Below are positions 35,554 to 44,516 of a DNA stretch of 64,000 nucleotides, one piece after another (positions within the stretch are counted from its first letter, which is position 1; the number at the start of each line of letters is the position of its first letter). The notes under the pieces are model-generated. The model had not been told where the DNA came from, searched no databases, and worked only from the letters and a program-made list of their open reading frames with translations. The position numbers and the translations under genes are program-made. The DNA is taken from the NCBI GenBank assembly GCA_964653195.1, contig CAZZCX010000004.1, positions 17,417 through 81,416 on the forward strand, given 5' to 3'. Source of the stretch: CAYMDS01 sp964653195. Its GTDB lineage: Bacteria > Patescibacteriota > Microgenomatia > Levybacterales > UBA12049.

Positions 35554-37148
35554 GGTGTTGCGACTGAACCTGCTAGATTTGAATTGCCTTCGGGTAATGC
35601 ACCGTTTGCAATTGAATTCTGCGACATATCTTGCGTATTTGTTTCTATATTTCCAGTTGTTTCATCGATTTTATCATTTACCTTACTATCTTCGTTTGTT
35701 TTTATTACTTGTACCAATTCTTTCACATCTGATTTCCCTCCGTCAATTCTGGGAAGGAAAGTTTCAGATCGTCCTAACTTCACCCATGCTGAAGCTTCAT
35801 CAAGCAAATCTACTGCTTTATCTGGCAAATAACGTTCGCCAATATATTTTTTCGATAATTTAACTGCTGCCTCAATTGTTTTATCACTAATCGTAACGTT
35901 ATGAAACCTTTCATACTTTGGACGCAGTACCTTAAGCATCTCGATTGCTGCTTCTTCGCTCGGCTCTTCAGCTACTACAGGCTGAAAGCGTCTTTCAAGT
36001 GCTTTATCTTTTTCAAAATTCTTCCTATATTCACTTGTAGTAGTAGCTCCTATTATTTGCAGTTGGCCACGTGCCAAATGAGGTTTTATAATATTTGAAG
36101 CATTCATTGAATCTCCATCTCCGCCCGCGCCCATTAAGATATGTATCTCATCAATAAAAAGTATAATTTGGCCAGCTGACGCCATCGATTCCTGAATTAC
36201 ACTTCTAAGTCTTTCTTCAAATTCTCCCCTATGTGATGCGCCTGCAACGATAGAAGATAGATCTAGTTGAATAATTCGTTTATTCGCAAGCTCTTTCGGT
36301 GATTTACCAGTAACTATCTCTTCCGCCAACCCTTCAATAATAGCTGTTTTACCTACACCAGCCTCACCAATAATTATCGGATTATTTTTAGTTCTTCTTA
36401 ATAAAATATGTACTAGTCTATCGATTTCTTTATCTCTACCTGCAATCGGATCGAGCTTCCCTTCACGCGCCTGTTCTGTCAAATCAATTCCGAATCTATC
36501 TAATACTGACTTTTTTCCGTATGAAAAACCATGAGCTTTAGATAACTTAGTTTCAACTTCTTCCTTGTTTATACCCTGTTGCTTTAATTGTCCAGCTGTA
36601 GTGAGAGTATCATTGAAAAGCGAAAGCAATATGTCTTCAGGGGTGACAAAAGAAGATTCGCGCGTCTTAGCATCTCTATAAGACTGTTCGAAAACCTGTT
36701 TTGATTTATCGCTTAATGTAGGTTGCCCTGTAAATGTACCCACCACTTCTTTTGTCTGTATTTCTTTAGTTAATTTTGCTGGATCTACTGAAAACTCTTC
36801 AAGTAATTTAAATAAGTCTGCATCATATAAAAGTCCAATTAGTAGCTGATCTGGCTCAATTAACTGTTGACGTATTCTTTTAGTTTCTTCCTGTGCATGC
36901 TGTAATACTTGAGTAGAACGCTGATCAAGATGTGATAATGCTGATAAGTTCTGTTTTAAATTTGGATTAATACGTGATACCGCTGGACTGGTAGTTTTTG
37001 CATCTCCCTGTGAGGCAACTCCCTGAGGAGTAACTGCAGCTTGTTGATTAACATTATTTATAGACTGACTACTTACTGGTACACTCATCTGTGAACTCGC
37101 TTCAGGTTGCAACGGTTGTTTTTTTTGATTGAAAAGATTACCAAACAT
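35550..37148 (-). CDS. ClpC/ClpB-type ATPase, N-terminal half (split gene)
   Basis: 532 aa. A low-complexity Gln/Ser/Val head (1-75) is followed by the double Clp_N domain (about 80-210) and the first AAA+ module with intact Walker A GEAGVGKT and Walker B ILFIDEIHILMGAG. It ends in a polar Asn-rich tail (NTQDMSQNSIANGALPEGN) where the middle domain would be. Together with the overlapping next gene it makes one Clp hexamer subunit divided between AAA1 and AAA2. Both sides of the break are low-complexity, which fits a tolerated gene fission; a sequencing indel remains possible. Confidence 0.85.
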   Translation of the reverse strand: MFGNLFNQKKQPLQPEASSQMSVPVSSQSINNVNQQAAVTPQGVASQGDAKTTSPAVSRINPNLKQNLSALSHLDQRSTQVLQHAQEETKRIRQQLIEPDQLLIGLLYDADLFKLLEEFSVDPAKLTKEIQTKEVVGTFTGQPTLSDKSKQVFEQSYRDAKTRESSFVTPEDILLSLFNDTLTTAGQLKQQGINKEEVETKLSKAHGFSYGKKSVLDRFGIDLTEQAREGKLDPIAGRDKEIDRLVHILLRRTKNNPIIIGEAGVGKTAIIEGLAEEIVTGKSPKELANKRIIQLDLSSIVAGASHRGEFEERLRSVIQESMASAGQIILFIDEIHILMGAGGDGDSMNASNIIKPHLARGQLQIIGATTTSEYRKNFEKDKALERRFQPVVAEEPSEEAAIEMLKVLRPKYERFHNVTISDKTIEAAVKLSKKYIGERYLPDKAVDLLDEASAWVKLGRSETFLPRIDGGKSDVKELVQVIKTNEDSKVNDKIDETTGNIETNTQDMSQNSIANGALPEGNSNLAGSVATP

Positions 37149-37257
37149 ATTCTAATAAATTATAAATAGAAATTAGTAACAGAATAGTAATTCTAATCTT
37201 GTTACTTTTTACTGTTACTATCTTATTTTGTCTATTTTTTAACCAATCGTCAATAGC

Positions 37258-40200
37258 TCAATTATTCGATTGTGTATTTTCATCATTTTCTATACTTTGT
37301 GCTAACTTGCTCTGATTCTCGGGAGCTTTCTCGACAGCTCGATCAACAAGAACTTTCTCACCTTCTTCTGATTGAGATTCTAGTAAAGAATTAGCTGCAT
37401 GCAGTTTAGCATCTAGATATGACGTAATTTCATCTAAGCTAAATCCACCCAGCAAGACAAAAGGTAATAAGAGAGATACTTGACGCAGACCTTCTTGCAC
37501 TTTCAAATTATCATGTGAAGACAAAAGCATAAGAGTGGAACGAATTGTATCACTCTCTTTATTCAGCCAAGATCTTTTGTCCATCGTTTCAACTGGAGAA
37601 TTTGATTTTCTATAATAATCTTCCCACATACCTCTAACTGCCTCATAATCTTGGATATTTACTGTCTGTAAAGGATTTGACGCTGGCAATTCGATACTCT
37701 GCACCCCTACTGTATTTATATTCTCATCTTTAGGTGCTAACTCCCAAATTTTTACAGCCAGTATATTACCTGCTTCCGCTTCATTTTTTACTTCTTCCTT
37801 AAGATCTGCTATCTGTTCTAAAGGAGTATCAGCAGTAATCATAAGAATCCGGTCTGCTAAAATATTTTGTTTCTTTACTTCATTTGCTAACATCTCAGAA
37901 ACCGCTTTAATGCTTTCAATATCTTTTACTGCATATAAATCTGGATGTGATAATTCCATAAGATATCTATGAAAAGCGTCCATTGCACTTTCATGATTAT
38001 CATTTTTCTGATTAACTGCATTACTTGCAGAAAGAATTAATCCAGCATGGACATCACCCTTTCCGCTTAGTTCTGAAAGATTATCTTTTATCGAATTTAT
38101 TCTCGTTTTTTCATTTACATCAGTTACGACTTCAGGATTTGCGATTCTTGCCAAAGTCTCCTTAACTTTTATAACTTCTTCTTGAGCTATTGGATCATTC
38201 GATAGGCTAGACATTTCAAATCTAACAACATCTTTGATTGTCGGAATTGGAAGGTTTGTGAGAGTAAGTAGTTCTGTGTTTACTTTCACTGAAGGCGATG
38301 AGCTAAGTGGACTTTCCGCACTGGTATTATCATCTGATTCATCATCAATTGTCGCAGATTGAGTCATGCTAGTTTTTGTAGTGGTATGTGTCTCAACTGT
38401 AACAAGAGTATCCTCCTCAGTCCCTATTTCATCAATCACTGATTTTCCAGCTTCTTGCTTGGCTTTCAAATAAGATACTATCTCATCCTGACTGAATCCC
38501 CCAAGAAGTAAGAAAGGTAACACATTACCTACTTCTTCCATTCCTTGCTGAATTTTTTCATTGTCCCCTGACGTCAGAAGAGAAAGTATATTATCAATAT
38601 CTCTTACATCATCACTGATCCATTCTTTTCTACTACTTAAACCTTCCGGGACTTCCATATCTTTATAATTCTCTTGCCACATCTTTCGTACCGCTTCATA
38701 ATCCTCAAGGCTTACTGTTTGGATCCTATTAGTTGAAGGCGTGACTATACCATCCGTAATGCCTCCTTCTTCTGAAGCAAAAAGTCCTAGCACATCATCT
38801 GCTAATGGCTCACCTTTAGTTTTTGCATCTAAGAGCTGAGTTTTTACTAACTCCATCTCTTTTGTATTTACTGGCGCTAAAGAGTTTGCATCTTCCTGAG
38901 AGGTGCCTTGCATTTTAGTTAACATAGAGGCAGCAAACTGGTTTCCCTGACTTTGCGCCAAAATAAGTTTGTCTTTTACTTTTTCATACTTTTCCTTTAC
39001 TGCTGTACTTGTAATTGAGGTAGGATTGGCAAGCTGCTGCATTACTTTTTGAGTAGTTGATGCATCAATTCTTCCTATTGCAGTTGTAAGAATAGTTGAT
39101 GCTTCGTGATTGCCTTGGAGAGTTGCTTCGATCAGCTTTTCTTTTAGATCATGTATTTCGTTTGAAGTTGAAGTTTCTTTCGTCGAGAGAATTGAAGTTG
39201 CCAATGTGTTTCCCTTCTCACTTTCTTTTACCAACGAATTATGAAGCTCAGAAATCCGTTCTCTATCGCTACCCATTGCTGATGCTGGATTTGCGATTTC
39301 TTTCAATACATTCTTTAACACCGACTCATGTTCTTTGGTAAATGAAGTAGCGACAAGAGAGGTAGATACATTATTTCCAGTGATACTTTCCCTGGTCAAT
39401 TGATTCTTAATATTTTGAAGTTCACGTACTGTTGTATTTTCTTTTGCTGCAAGAATAGTTGTCGCTAAAGTATTGCCCTTCTCGCTCTCTTTTACTAAAC
39501 TATCTCGGAGCATGGTCATTCTTTCACGATCAACACCTGCAGTAACTGATTGTGGATTTGAAATATTTGTTAATGTCTTTTTAAGATTTTTGATTTGATT
39601 TATATTTTGATTTGTTACATTAGAAATATTACTTGCAATATTAACCGCTGACAGTATAGAACTAGCTACAGTATTTCCAGAAGTACTTTCTTTAATTAGG
39701 CGATCTTTAAGTTGAATGAATTTTTCACGTTCAATTTCATTTTGGATCGTCGAAGGATTAGCTATTTGCGCTAAAGTCTGATAAGTTTTTGAAATATTGC
39801 TAGAATCGCGATTTGATATCAAATCTTTTTCGTAAGTTGCAATATCTCGTATCGTAGGAAGTGAGATATTGGTAGCTGTAAGTAATTGATTATGAACACT
39901 AGCAACTGTAGATGCTTGAGGTCTGGTAATTGGAATTTCTCTCGCAACGCCTATAGGCATTGCTTTAGGTAATTGCATTGCATCTCCTATAGGTCCTTCC
40001 TTAATAACTGGTATATTTTTTGCATCTGAATACTTGGCAAAAGGCAGCTGTTTAGCTAACCCTGTACCGGCAGACGGAGGAAGAGGCACGGGTGCAGGTG
40101 GAGCTTTGTTTAAAAGCAAATAGCTAGTGTTTATTAACTTCTGCATTGCAGGGCTTTCTTCAAATGAAAAGTTATTCAGATAATCAAGAAATATCTGAAG

Positions 40201-41283
40201 TAAGATAAATGGCAATAATATTACGACCCAAAGCATTATAAGAGCCACAACATAAAGCGCGAATGTATCTGGAGTATTAAGATTATTATCTGCAGTTACT
40301 ATTTGCCCAGGACCTCCAAGTAAAACATTTGTCGCAGTAGGATAAACGAATGACGTACCGACATTTTTGAAATCAAATATCAAAGGCAGCCTGGGTGACT
40401 TCCAAATAGATACTAGGCCTGAAAGAAATATCGTAAAAAGAGGCGCATAGAGTAGCCAACGGAAAAATTCACCGATCCAAATCTTTGCCGTATTGCGTAC
40501 GGGATAATAAAGTAAAAGTATCGGAAAAACTGGTGAGAGAACTATGAAAAACCAAAGTATAATTTTTCTTATAATCAAAACACCGGTCATTGCGTAATAA
40601 GTTACTGCGGTAAGCCGAGCAAGTAAAAGATTTACAAAAACGGATTCATCAAAAAATGGATGAACTTTTCTAAGACCTCTAAAATATTCATAATCCCAAC
40701 CTACATATAATAAATCCTGGGCGCTAATAAGTCTTCTTGGTGTTCCAGGCTGAGTTAAAAAGAATCCCTGTATGACATCAACTGTAGTGTAGATGATCTG
40801 AATTAAAGAATAAGAAAGAGTCACTAAAAGAACTACAGCAATAAACCTAGGTAGAAATCGCTTCAAAGTAAGACTTTTTCCTCTGGTAGCCATGAGAACA
40901 AAAGCCGTTATAAGTACAATTAGCGCAAAGAAAGCATAAACGATATTGCGAATAGTGATCCAAAAACCTATTAGAGGATTCTCGTTATTGCTGCATATTC
41001 TGGTATTGGTTGAATTTGTCGTATCAGTACTCGGTGGACGAATGATATTTCCACTTGCATCATACTTAACATAACAAGACCATTCATAATTCTGGAGTGT
41101 CCAATTGAGAAATTGAACGGCTCTGGCTGCTGTTTTACCGACGAAATTAACTTCAGGATCCTCTGAATATGGTACTGACGGTGAAGGAAACGGTATATCA
41201 TCTGCATATACAACATTTACACTATTTACGAAAAAGGCTAAACCTAATATTAAGTAAAAAATTAAGGGCAGAATTTTTTTCAT
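37258..41283 (-). CDS. VirB6/TrbL-like polytopic protein with huge repeat tail
   Basis: About 1341 aa. A signal peptide (1-27) and about six membrane spans (104-132, 146-168, two within 222-262, 268-294, 341-368) make a VirB6/TrbL-like inner-membrane core (inference from topology and from the adjacent pilin). Residues about 380-1341 are soluble and built from repeats: units like IANP...RER...LVKESEKGNTLATSIL recur near 507, 574, 663, 750 and 1047. A larger module ending PFLLLGGF-QDEI-SYL-AK is duplicated (about 469-944 and 1008-1300). It starts 11 bp after the VirB2-like gene. A role in a DNA- or protein-export apparatus is plausible, but no VirB4/VirD4 ATPase is in the window. Confidence 0.6.
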   Translation of the reverse strand: MKKILPLIFYLILGLAFFVNSVNVVYADDIPFPSPSVPYSEDPEVNFVGKTAARAVQFLNWTLQNYEWSCYVKYDASGNIIRPPSTDTTNSTNTRICSNNENPLIGFWITIRNIVYAFFALIVLITAFVLMATRGKSLTLKRFLPRFIAVVLLVTLSYSLIQIIYTTVDVIQGFFLTQPGTPRRLISAQDLLYVGWDYEYFRGLRKVHPFFDESVFVNLLLARLTAVTYYAMTGVLIIRKIILWFFIVLSPVFPILLLYYPVRNTAKIWIGEFFRWLLYAPLFTIFLSGLVSIWKSPRLPLIFDFKNVGTSFVYPTATNVLLGGPGQIVTADNNLNTPDTFALYVVALIMLWVVILLPFILLQIFLDYLNNFSFEESPAMQKLINTSYLLLNKAPPAPVPLPPSAGTGLAKQLPFAKYSDAKNIPVIKEGPIGDAMQLPKAMPIGVAREIPITRPQASTVASVHNQLLTATNISLPTIRDIATYEKDLISNRDSSNISKTYQTLAQIANPSTIQNEIEREKFIQLKDRLIKESTSGNTVASSILSAVNIASNISNVTNQNINQIKNLKKTLTNISNPQSVTAGVDRERMTMLRDSLVKESEKGNTLATTILAAKENTTVRELQNIKNQLTRESITGNNVSTSLVATSFTKEHESVLKNVLKEIANPASAMGSDRERISELHNSLVKESEKGNTLATSILSTKETSTSNEIHDLKEKLIEATLQGNHEASTILTTAIGRIDASTTQKVMQQLANPTSITSTAVKEKYEKVKDKLILAQSQGNQFAASMLTKMQGTSQEDANSLAPVNTKEMELVKTQLLDAKTKGEPLADDVLGLFASEEGGITDGIVTPSTNRIQTVSLEDYEAVRKMWQENYKDMEVPEGLSSRKEWISDDVRDIDNILSLLTSGDNEKIQQGMEEVGNVLPFLLLGGFSQDEIVSYLKAKQEAGKSVIDEIGTEEDTLVTVETHTTTKTSMTQSATIDDESDDNTSAESPLSSSPSVKVNTELLTLTNLPIPTIKDVVRFEMSSLSNDPIAQEEVIKVKETLARIANPEVVTDVNEKTRINSIKDNLSELSGKGDVHAGLILSASNAVNQKNDNHESAMDAFHRYLMELSHPDLYAVKDIESIKAVSEMLANEVKKQNILADRILMITADTPLEQIADLKEEVKNEAEAGNILAVKIWELAPKDENINTVGVQSIELPASNPLQTVNIQDYEAVRGMWEDYYRKSNSPVETMDKRSWLNKESDTIRSTLMLLSSHDNLKVQEGLRQVSLLLPFVLLGGFSLDEITSYLDAKLHAANSLLESQSEEGEKVLVDRAVEKAPENQSKLAQSIENDENTQSNN

Positions 41284-41294
41284 GGTAATTATGT

Positions 41295-41678
41295 TTATCC
41301 GAAACCAGGTATATGCAATATATCAACAAGTATTACTTCGACGAATAAGTATCCGAATATGGCAAGAAGCAATCCTGCTAATGCATAGCCAATAATATTT
41401 TTCCCGTCATTAAGTATCTTCGGATTACCATGAGAGACCAATATCTGATAGCTTCCAAAAATAATCATTAATACTGCAAAGCCTCCTATTATGCCAAGAC
41501 CATATTTATAGTACTGACTGACAAAGACATTTACATCGGTACGCACACACCCGACGTCAGTTTCTATACAGCCAGGATCCAGCGCAGGTGAAGGAGTAAT
41601 CTGAGCATGGACAGGTGTTAAAAAAGGAAAAATTAATAAAAAGCAAATAAAAAAAACAACTCCAAAAAGTCTTACCAT
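41295..41678 (-). CDS. VirB2/TrbC-like T4SS pilin
   Basis: 127 aa. A cleavable signal peptide ends near VHAQ (25-26). The mature part carries two hydrophobic helices (YGLGIIGGFAVLMIIFGSYQIL and NIIGYALAGLLLAIFGYLFVEV) separated by a short polar loop SHGNPKILNDGKN, the VirB2/TrbC pilin plan. Two Cys (DPGCIETDVGCV) lie near the mature N-terminus. It is transcribed from a promoter with the -10 box 6 nt before the ATG, and followed 11 bp later by the large VirB6-like protein. It may form a conjugation-like pilus or competence surface structure. Confidence 0.7.
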   Translation of the reverse strand: MVRLFGVVFFICFLLIFPFLTPVHAQITPSPALDPGCIETDVGCVRTDVNVFVSQYYKYGLGIIGGFAVLMIIFGSYQILVSHGNPKILNDGKNIIGYALAGLLLAIFGYLFVEVILVDILHIPGFG

Positions 41679-41684
41679 ACATTC

Positions 41685-41713
41685 ATAGTATCAGAGCATT
41701 TTTACAAATACAA
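41685..41713 (-). promoter_or_regulatory. Promoter of the VirB2-like/VirB6-like pair, leaderless
   Basis: Minus strand TTGTAT (41713-41708), 17-nt spacer, TACTAT (41690-41685), then 6 nt to the ATG. Confidence 0.65.
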
Positions 41714-41748
41714 CAACTCGACAGATTAAATGAAAATTAAGTAATGTC

Positions 41749-42789
41749 TCAAATTTTATTTAGAATATTTTGGGATTCAAAAGATAAAATCTTCTTTTTA
41801 AAGTAATGTGTATTTTTATACTTTTGCTTTATATTACTATAAAGTGTGAGAGTAAATGACAAATGATGATCGATCAATATTGAATTATATTTTTTCAACA
41901 CAAACTCGCGATAATCAAAAGGATGAAATGCTACAAATGAACTTGTTACGTATTCATTGGTTCGATTTTTATTTATTGACCATAATTGGATAGCTTCTGC
42001 TACTTTTTCAAAAATGATAATCGGTAAAAGAAAACTTCCTAAAATCCTAAATATCCAAACCAAAAATTGAGAACTTTTGTAAATTTCTTTATTTTTTAGT
42101 AATTTGGGCAAAACATTAGGCATAAATTTTTTTATCCATTCATTTGATAAGTAAAATTTGTATGCAGTATTATCCCTGGAATACAATGTTTTTAACTGCG
42201 CAATCTCCTGAGAAGTATAGATATCCCTTCTATTTTTTGCAAAAGTAAGCTGAGTTTCATCAATTAACATATTTACGCAAATTTTATTTCGCCTATTATT
42301 TGAATTTCTGGATCTACGCATACCTAATAGTTGTAAAATTAATAATATTAATAATCGAGTACTCCATAAACTATTTTTCTTGGTAATAATAAATAAATCA
42401 ATATCGTCATTCTCTCCTGCATTTCTCATTGAGAGACTGCCACTTATACCTACATAAAGAATAGTCGGGATTATTGATAGTAATTTTGTTATATTTTTAG
42501 CAATGAAAACTTTTGTATTGCTAAAAGATTCCCTTTTTTTTCGATCTTTAATTCCATGCCTGTAACCCGTAAAAAAATAATATCCATCAACTGATTCTAT
42601 ATCCTCTGGTATAAAATTTAGCATTTGGTAAAAATCACTTTTTTTTATATTCACATGAGTCTTGAGGTAATACCATAATTCATTACGTTTTAGGGGATAA
42701 TTGAAGATGTGAGCGTATAGAAGTGTTTGTCTTAAGGCATCAAGACAATGATCCTTAGAGTATTGCTGACTGTTATCTTTTTTCATCAT
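41749..42789 (-). CDS. Nucleotidyltransferase-like protein with N-terminal winged helix
   Basis: 346 aa from ATG 42789 (the codon before it, 42792, is TTG). Residues about 8-80 look like a winged helix (LLYAHIFNYPLKRNELWYYL). GISGSLSMRNAGENDDIDLFIIT (about 115-137) fits the pol-beta nucleotidyltransferase pattern GS...DxD. The C-terminal part is basic and hydrophobic with a possible membrane segment (FLVWIFRILGSFLLPIIIFEKV). Substrate unknown. It begins 4 bp after the solute-binding protein stop, so the two form an operon. Confidence 0.55.
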   Translation of the reverse strand: MMKKDNSQQYSKDHCLDALRQTLLYAHIFNYPLKRNELWYYLKTHVNIKKSDFYQMLNFIPEDIESVDGYYFFTGYRHGIKDRKKRESFSNTKVFIAKNITKLLSIIPTILYVGISGSLSMRNAGENDDIDLFIITKKNSLWSTRLLILLILQLLGMRRSRNSNNRRNKICVNMLIDETQLTFAKNRRDIYTSQEIAQLKTLYSRDNTAYKFYLSNEWIKKFMPNVLPKLLKNKEIYKSSQFLVWIFRILGSFLLPIIIFEKVAEAIQLWSINKNRTNEYVTSSFVAFHPFDYREFVLKKYNSILIDHHLSFTLTLYSNIKQKYKNTHYFKKKILSFESQNILNKI

Positions 42790-42793
42790 CAAA

Positions 42794-44416
42794 TCATTGA
42801 AGGCTTTGTGCTTGAACCTGACTTACTCCTTGTAAAAAAGTTTTGGTAGCAGTATCTACAGAGCCACCTGCATATATTTCCCTTACGGCATTGCCTAAAT
42901 AATCATTTAGAAGACTATTGTAAAGTGTATCATTTGTATCGCTTGAAAAAATTGTCGATGTTGCATTATTGGCCTGTTCTACAAACGGATAAAGAATTGG
43001 GTCATCAGCAAGCATTGATGCCATATCACGTCTTGGATATGGCATTCCAAATAATCTACTCTTACTTGCTTCAGTAAAAATTTTCTGCATTGTTTCTTTT
43101 TCAGATAAAAATTTTATGAATAATAAAGCTTCTTTCTGATGCTTGGTTTGGGTAGATAAGCCATTTGCCCAATAACTTGCAATCGTAATTTTAGTTTGCG
43201 AACCACTCCCTGTAGGCAAATAAGGTACAGGGTGTACAGAAAAATTTAAATCTTTACTAATAGCTTGAATTGCAAAAATATCCCAGGAATAGCCAAAATA
43301 CATAGCAGCTTTACCCTGCGCGAACATGTCCCGTGATGAACCTAAGGAGTTACTCCAAACACCTTCCTCCCCTTTTGCAAATGAAGTGTAGTGCAGTAAT
43401 GATTCTTTCACAAATTCAGGTTGTTTCTCAAGTGAAGACAAATCAATACCATTAGTCGCCATTATTAGAGAGATAATATCAGGTGCATGAGTAACATTAT
43501 CAAATGTGCCCAATGCGACTCCCGATGTTTGAATAATACCATTCTTTTCTTTTACGGTTAATTGTCTGACAATCGTATTAAACTCTTCCCAGGTTTTCGG
43601 AAACTTAACACCTGCTGCATCAAAAATATCTTTGTTTATAAATAAAGCTAAGACATCGACTCCTTGTGGCAAACCATAAATCGCGCCATTTTTAGTCATA
43701 TCGCGCAAAATTACAGGATAATAGATTTTTTGAAATTCATCTGGCTTAATTACTTCTTGAGGTAATGGTAATAAAACATTATCGGATGAACTGGTAAGTG
43801 TAGGTACCCATGAATTATGAAAACTGAAAATATCAGGTGCTTCTGTATTGTTCTTAATTCTTGTAATTAATCTTTCCTTATACTTTTGTGGATCTTGTTT
43901 TATATAATTTATTTTTATTCCTGGATACTTCTTTTGAAATTCACCAACTGTCGACTGCATGGTTTTACTTTCTTCCCAAAGTCCCCAATATGTCAATGTC
44001 GCATTTGTAATACCCCTATTCCCCCCTCCACCGAACAAACGAGATAAAATACCAATAAATATGATAAGTAACAAAACAATAAATACTATTGCAGCTGCTA
44101 ATATTTTTTTATTTTTAAGATAAGAGTTAATTCCAGAAGGAGGCATAGAACCTGTCAAAGGTTCTACTTCAGAGAAAGTATTCATGTTTTCTACCGGTGC
44201 GGATAGGGGCTGTACTGGAGGCGATAAAGGCTCCGGTTTATTTAGTGTTTCTGTGCTAACAGTGGAAGTTTGAGAAATCTGCTGATTCTGAACGTCTGTA
44301 TTTACAACACCAGATGGACCATATAAATCCTGGGCTGTAATTCTAGATGAAGCGCCTTCTGAAGAAGGATTATTTTGCCCTTGATTCTTATTATTAAAAA
44401 TTGTTTGATCATCCAT
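42794..44416 (-). CDS. Membrane-anchored family 1 extracellular solute-binding protein
   Basis: 540 aa. Residues 1-100 are a cytoplasmic Gln/Pro/Ser-rich segment; a single span lies at about 105-125; then the solute-binding fold: TLTYWGLWEESKTMQSTVGEFQ, YPGIKINYIKQDPQKYKERL, and YGLPQGVDVLALFINKDIFD. This is the sugar-ABC substrate-binding protein (family 1) pattern, but anchored by an N-terminal helix instead of a lipobox. No ABC permease or ATPase gene is adjacent. It may feed a distant transporter or act as a sugar or oligosaccharide receptor. Confidence 0.8.
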   Translation of the reverse strand: MDDQTIFNNKNQGQNNPSSEGASSRITAQDLYGPSGVVNTDVQNQQISQTSTVSTETLNKPEPLSPPVQPLSAPVENMNTFSEVEPLTGSMPPSGINSYLKNKKILAAAIVFIVLLLIIFIGILSRLFGGGGNRGITNATLTYWGLWEESKTMQSTVGEFQKKYPGIKINYIKQDPQKYKERLITRIKNNTEAPDIFSFHNSWVPTLTSSSDNVLLPLPQEVIKPDEFQKIYYPVILRDMTKNGAIYGLPQGVDVLALFINKDIFDAAGVKFPKTWEEFNTIVRQLTVKEKNGIIQTSGVALGTFDNVTHAPDIISLIMATNGIDLSSLEKQPEFVKESLLHYTSFAKGEEGVWSNSLGSSRDMFAQGKAAMYFGYSWDIFAIQAISKDLNFSVHPVPYLPTGSGSQTKITIASYWANGLSTQTKHQKEALLFIKFLSEKETMQKIFTEASKSRLFGMPYPRRDMASMLADDPILYPFVEQANNATSTIFSSDTNDTLYNSLLNDYLGNAVREIYAGGSVDTATKTFLQGVSQVQAQSLQ

Positions 44417-44516
44417 AAATAATTTGAAGTATTTTTAACGGAATAATAATATGTTTGAATAGAACAGACATACTTGGTTTTATAGTATAATATTCATTGT
44501 ATTTCAAGCAAATTTT

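Noticed and set aside
35540..35560. Simple sequencing frameshift in one clpC gene
   Set aside because: Not fully excluded, but the exact ATGA overlap and the composition change from one frame to the other at that point favour real gene fission.
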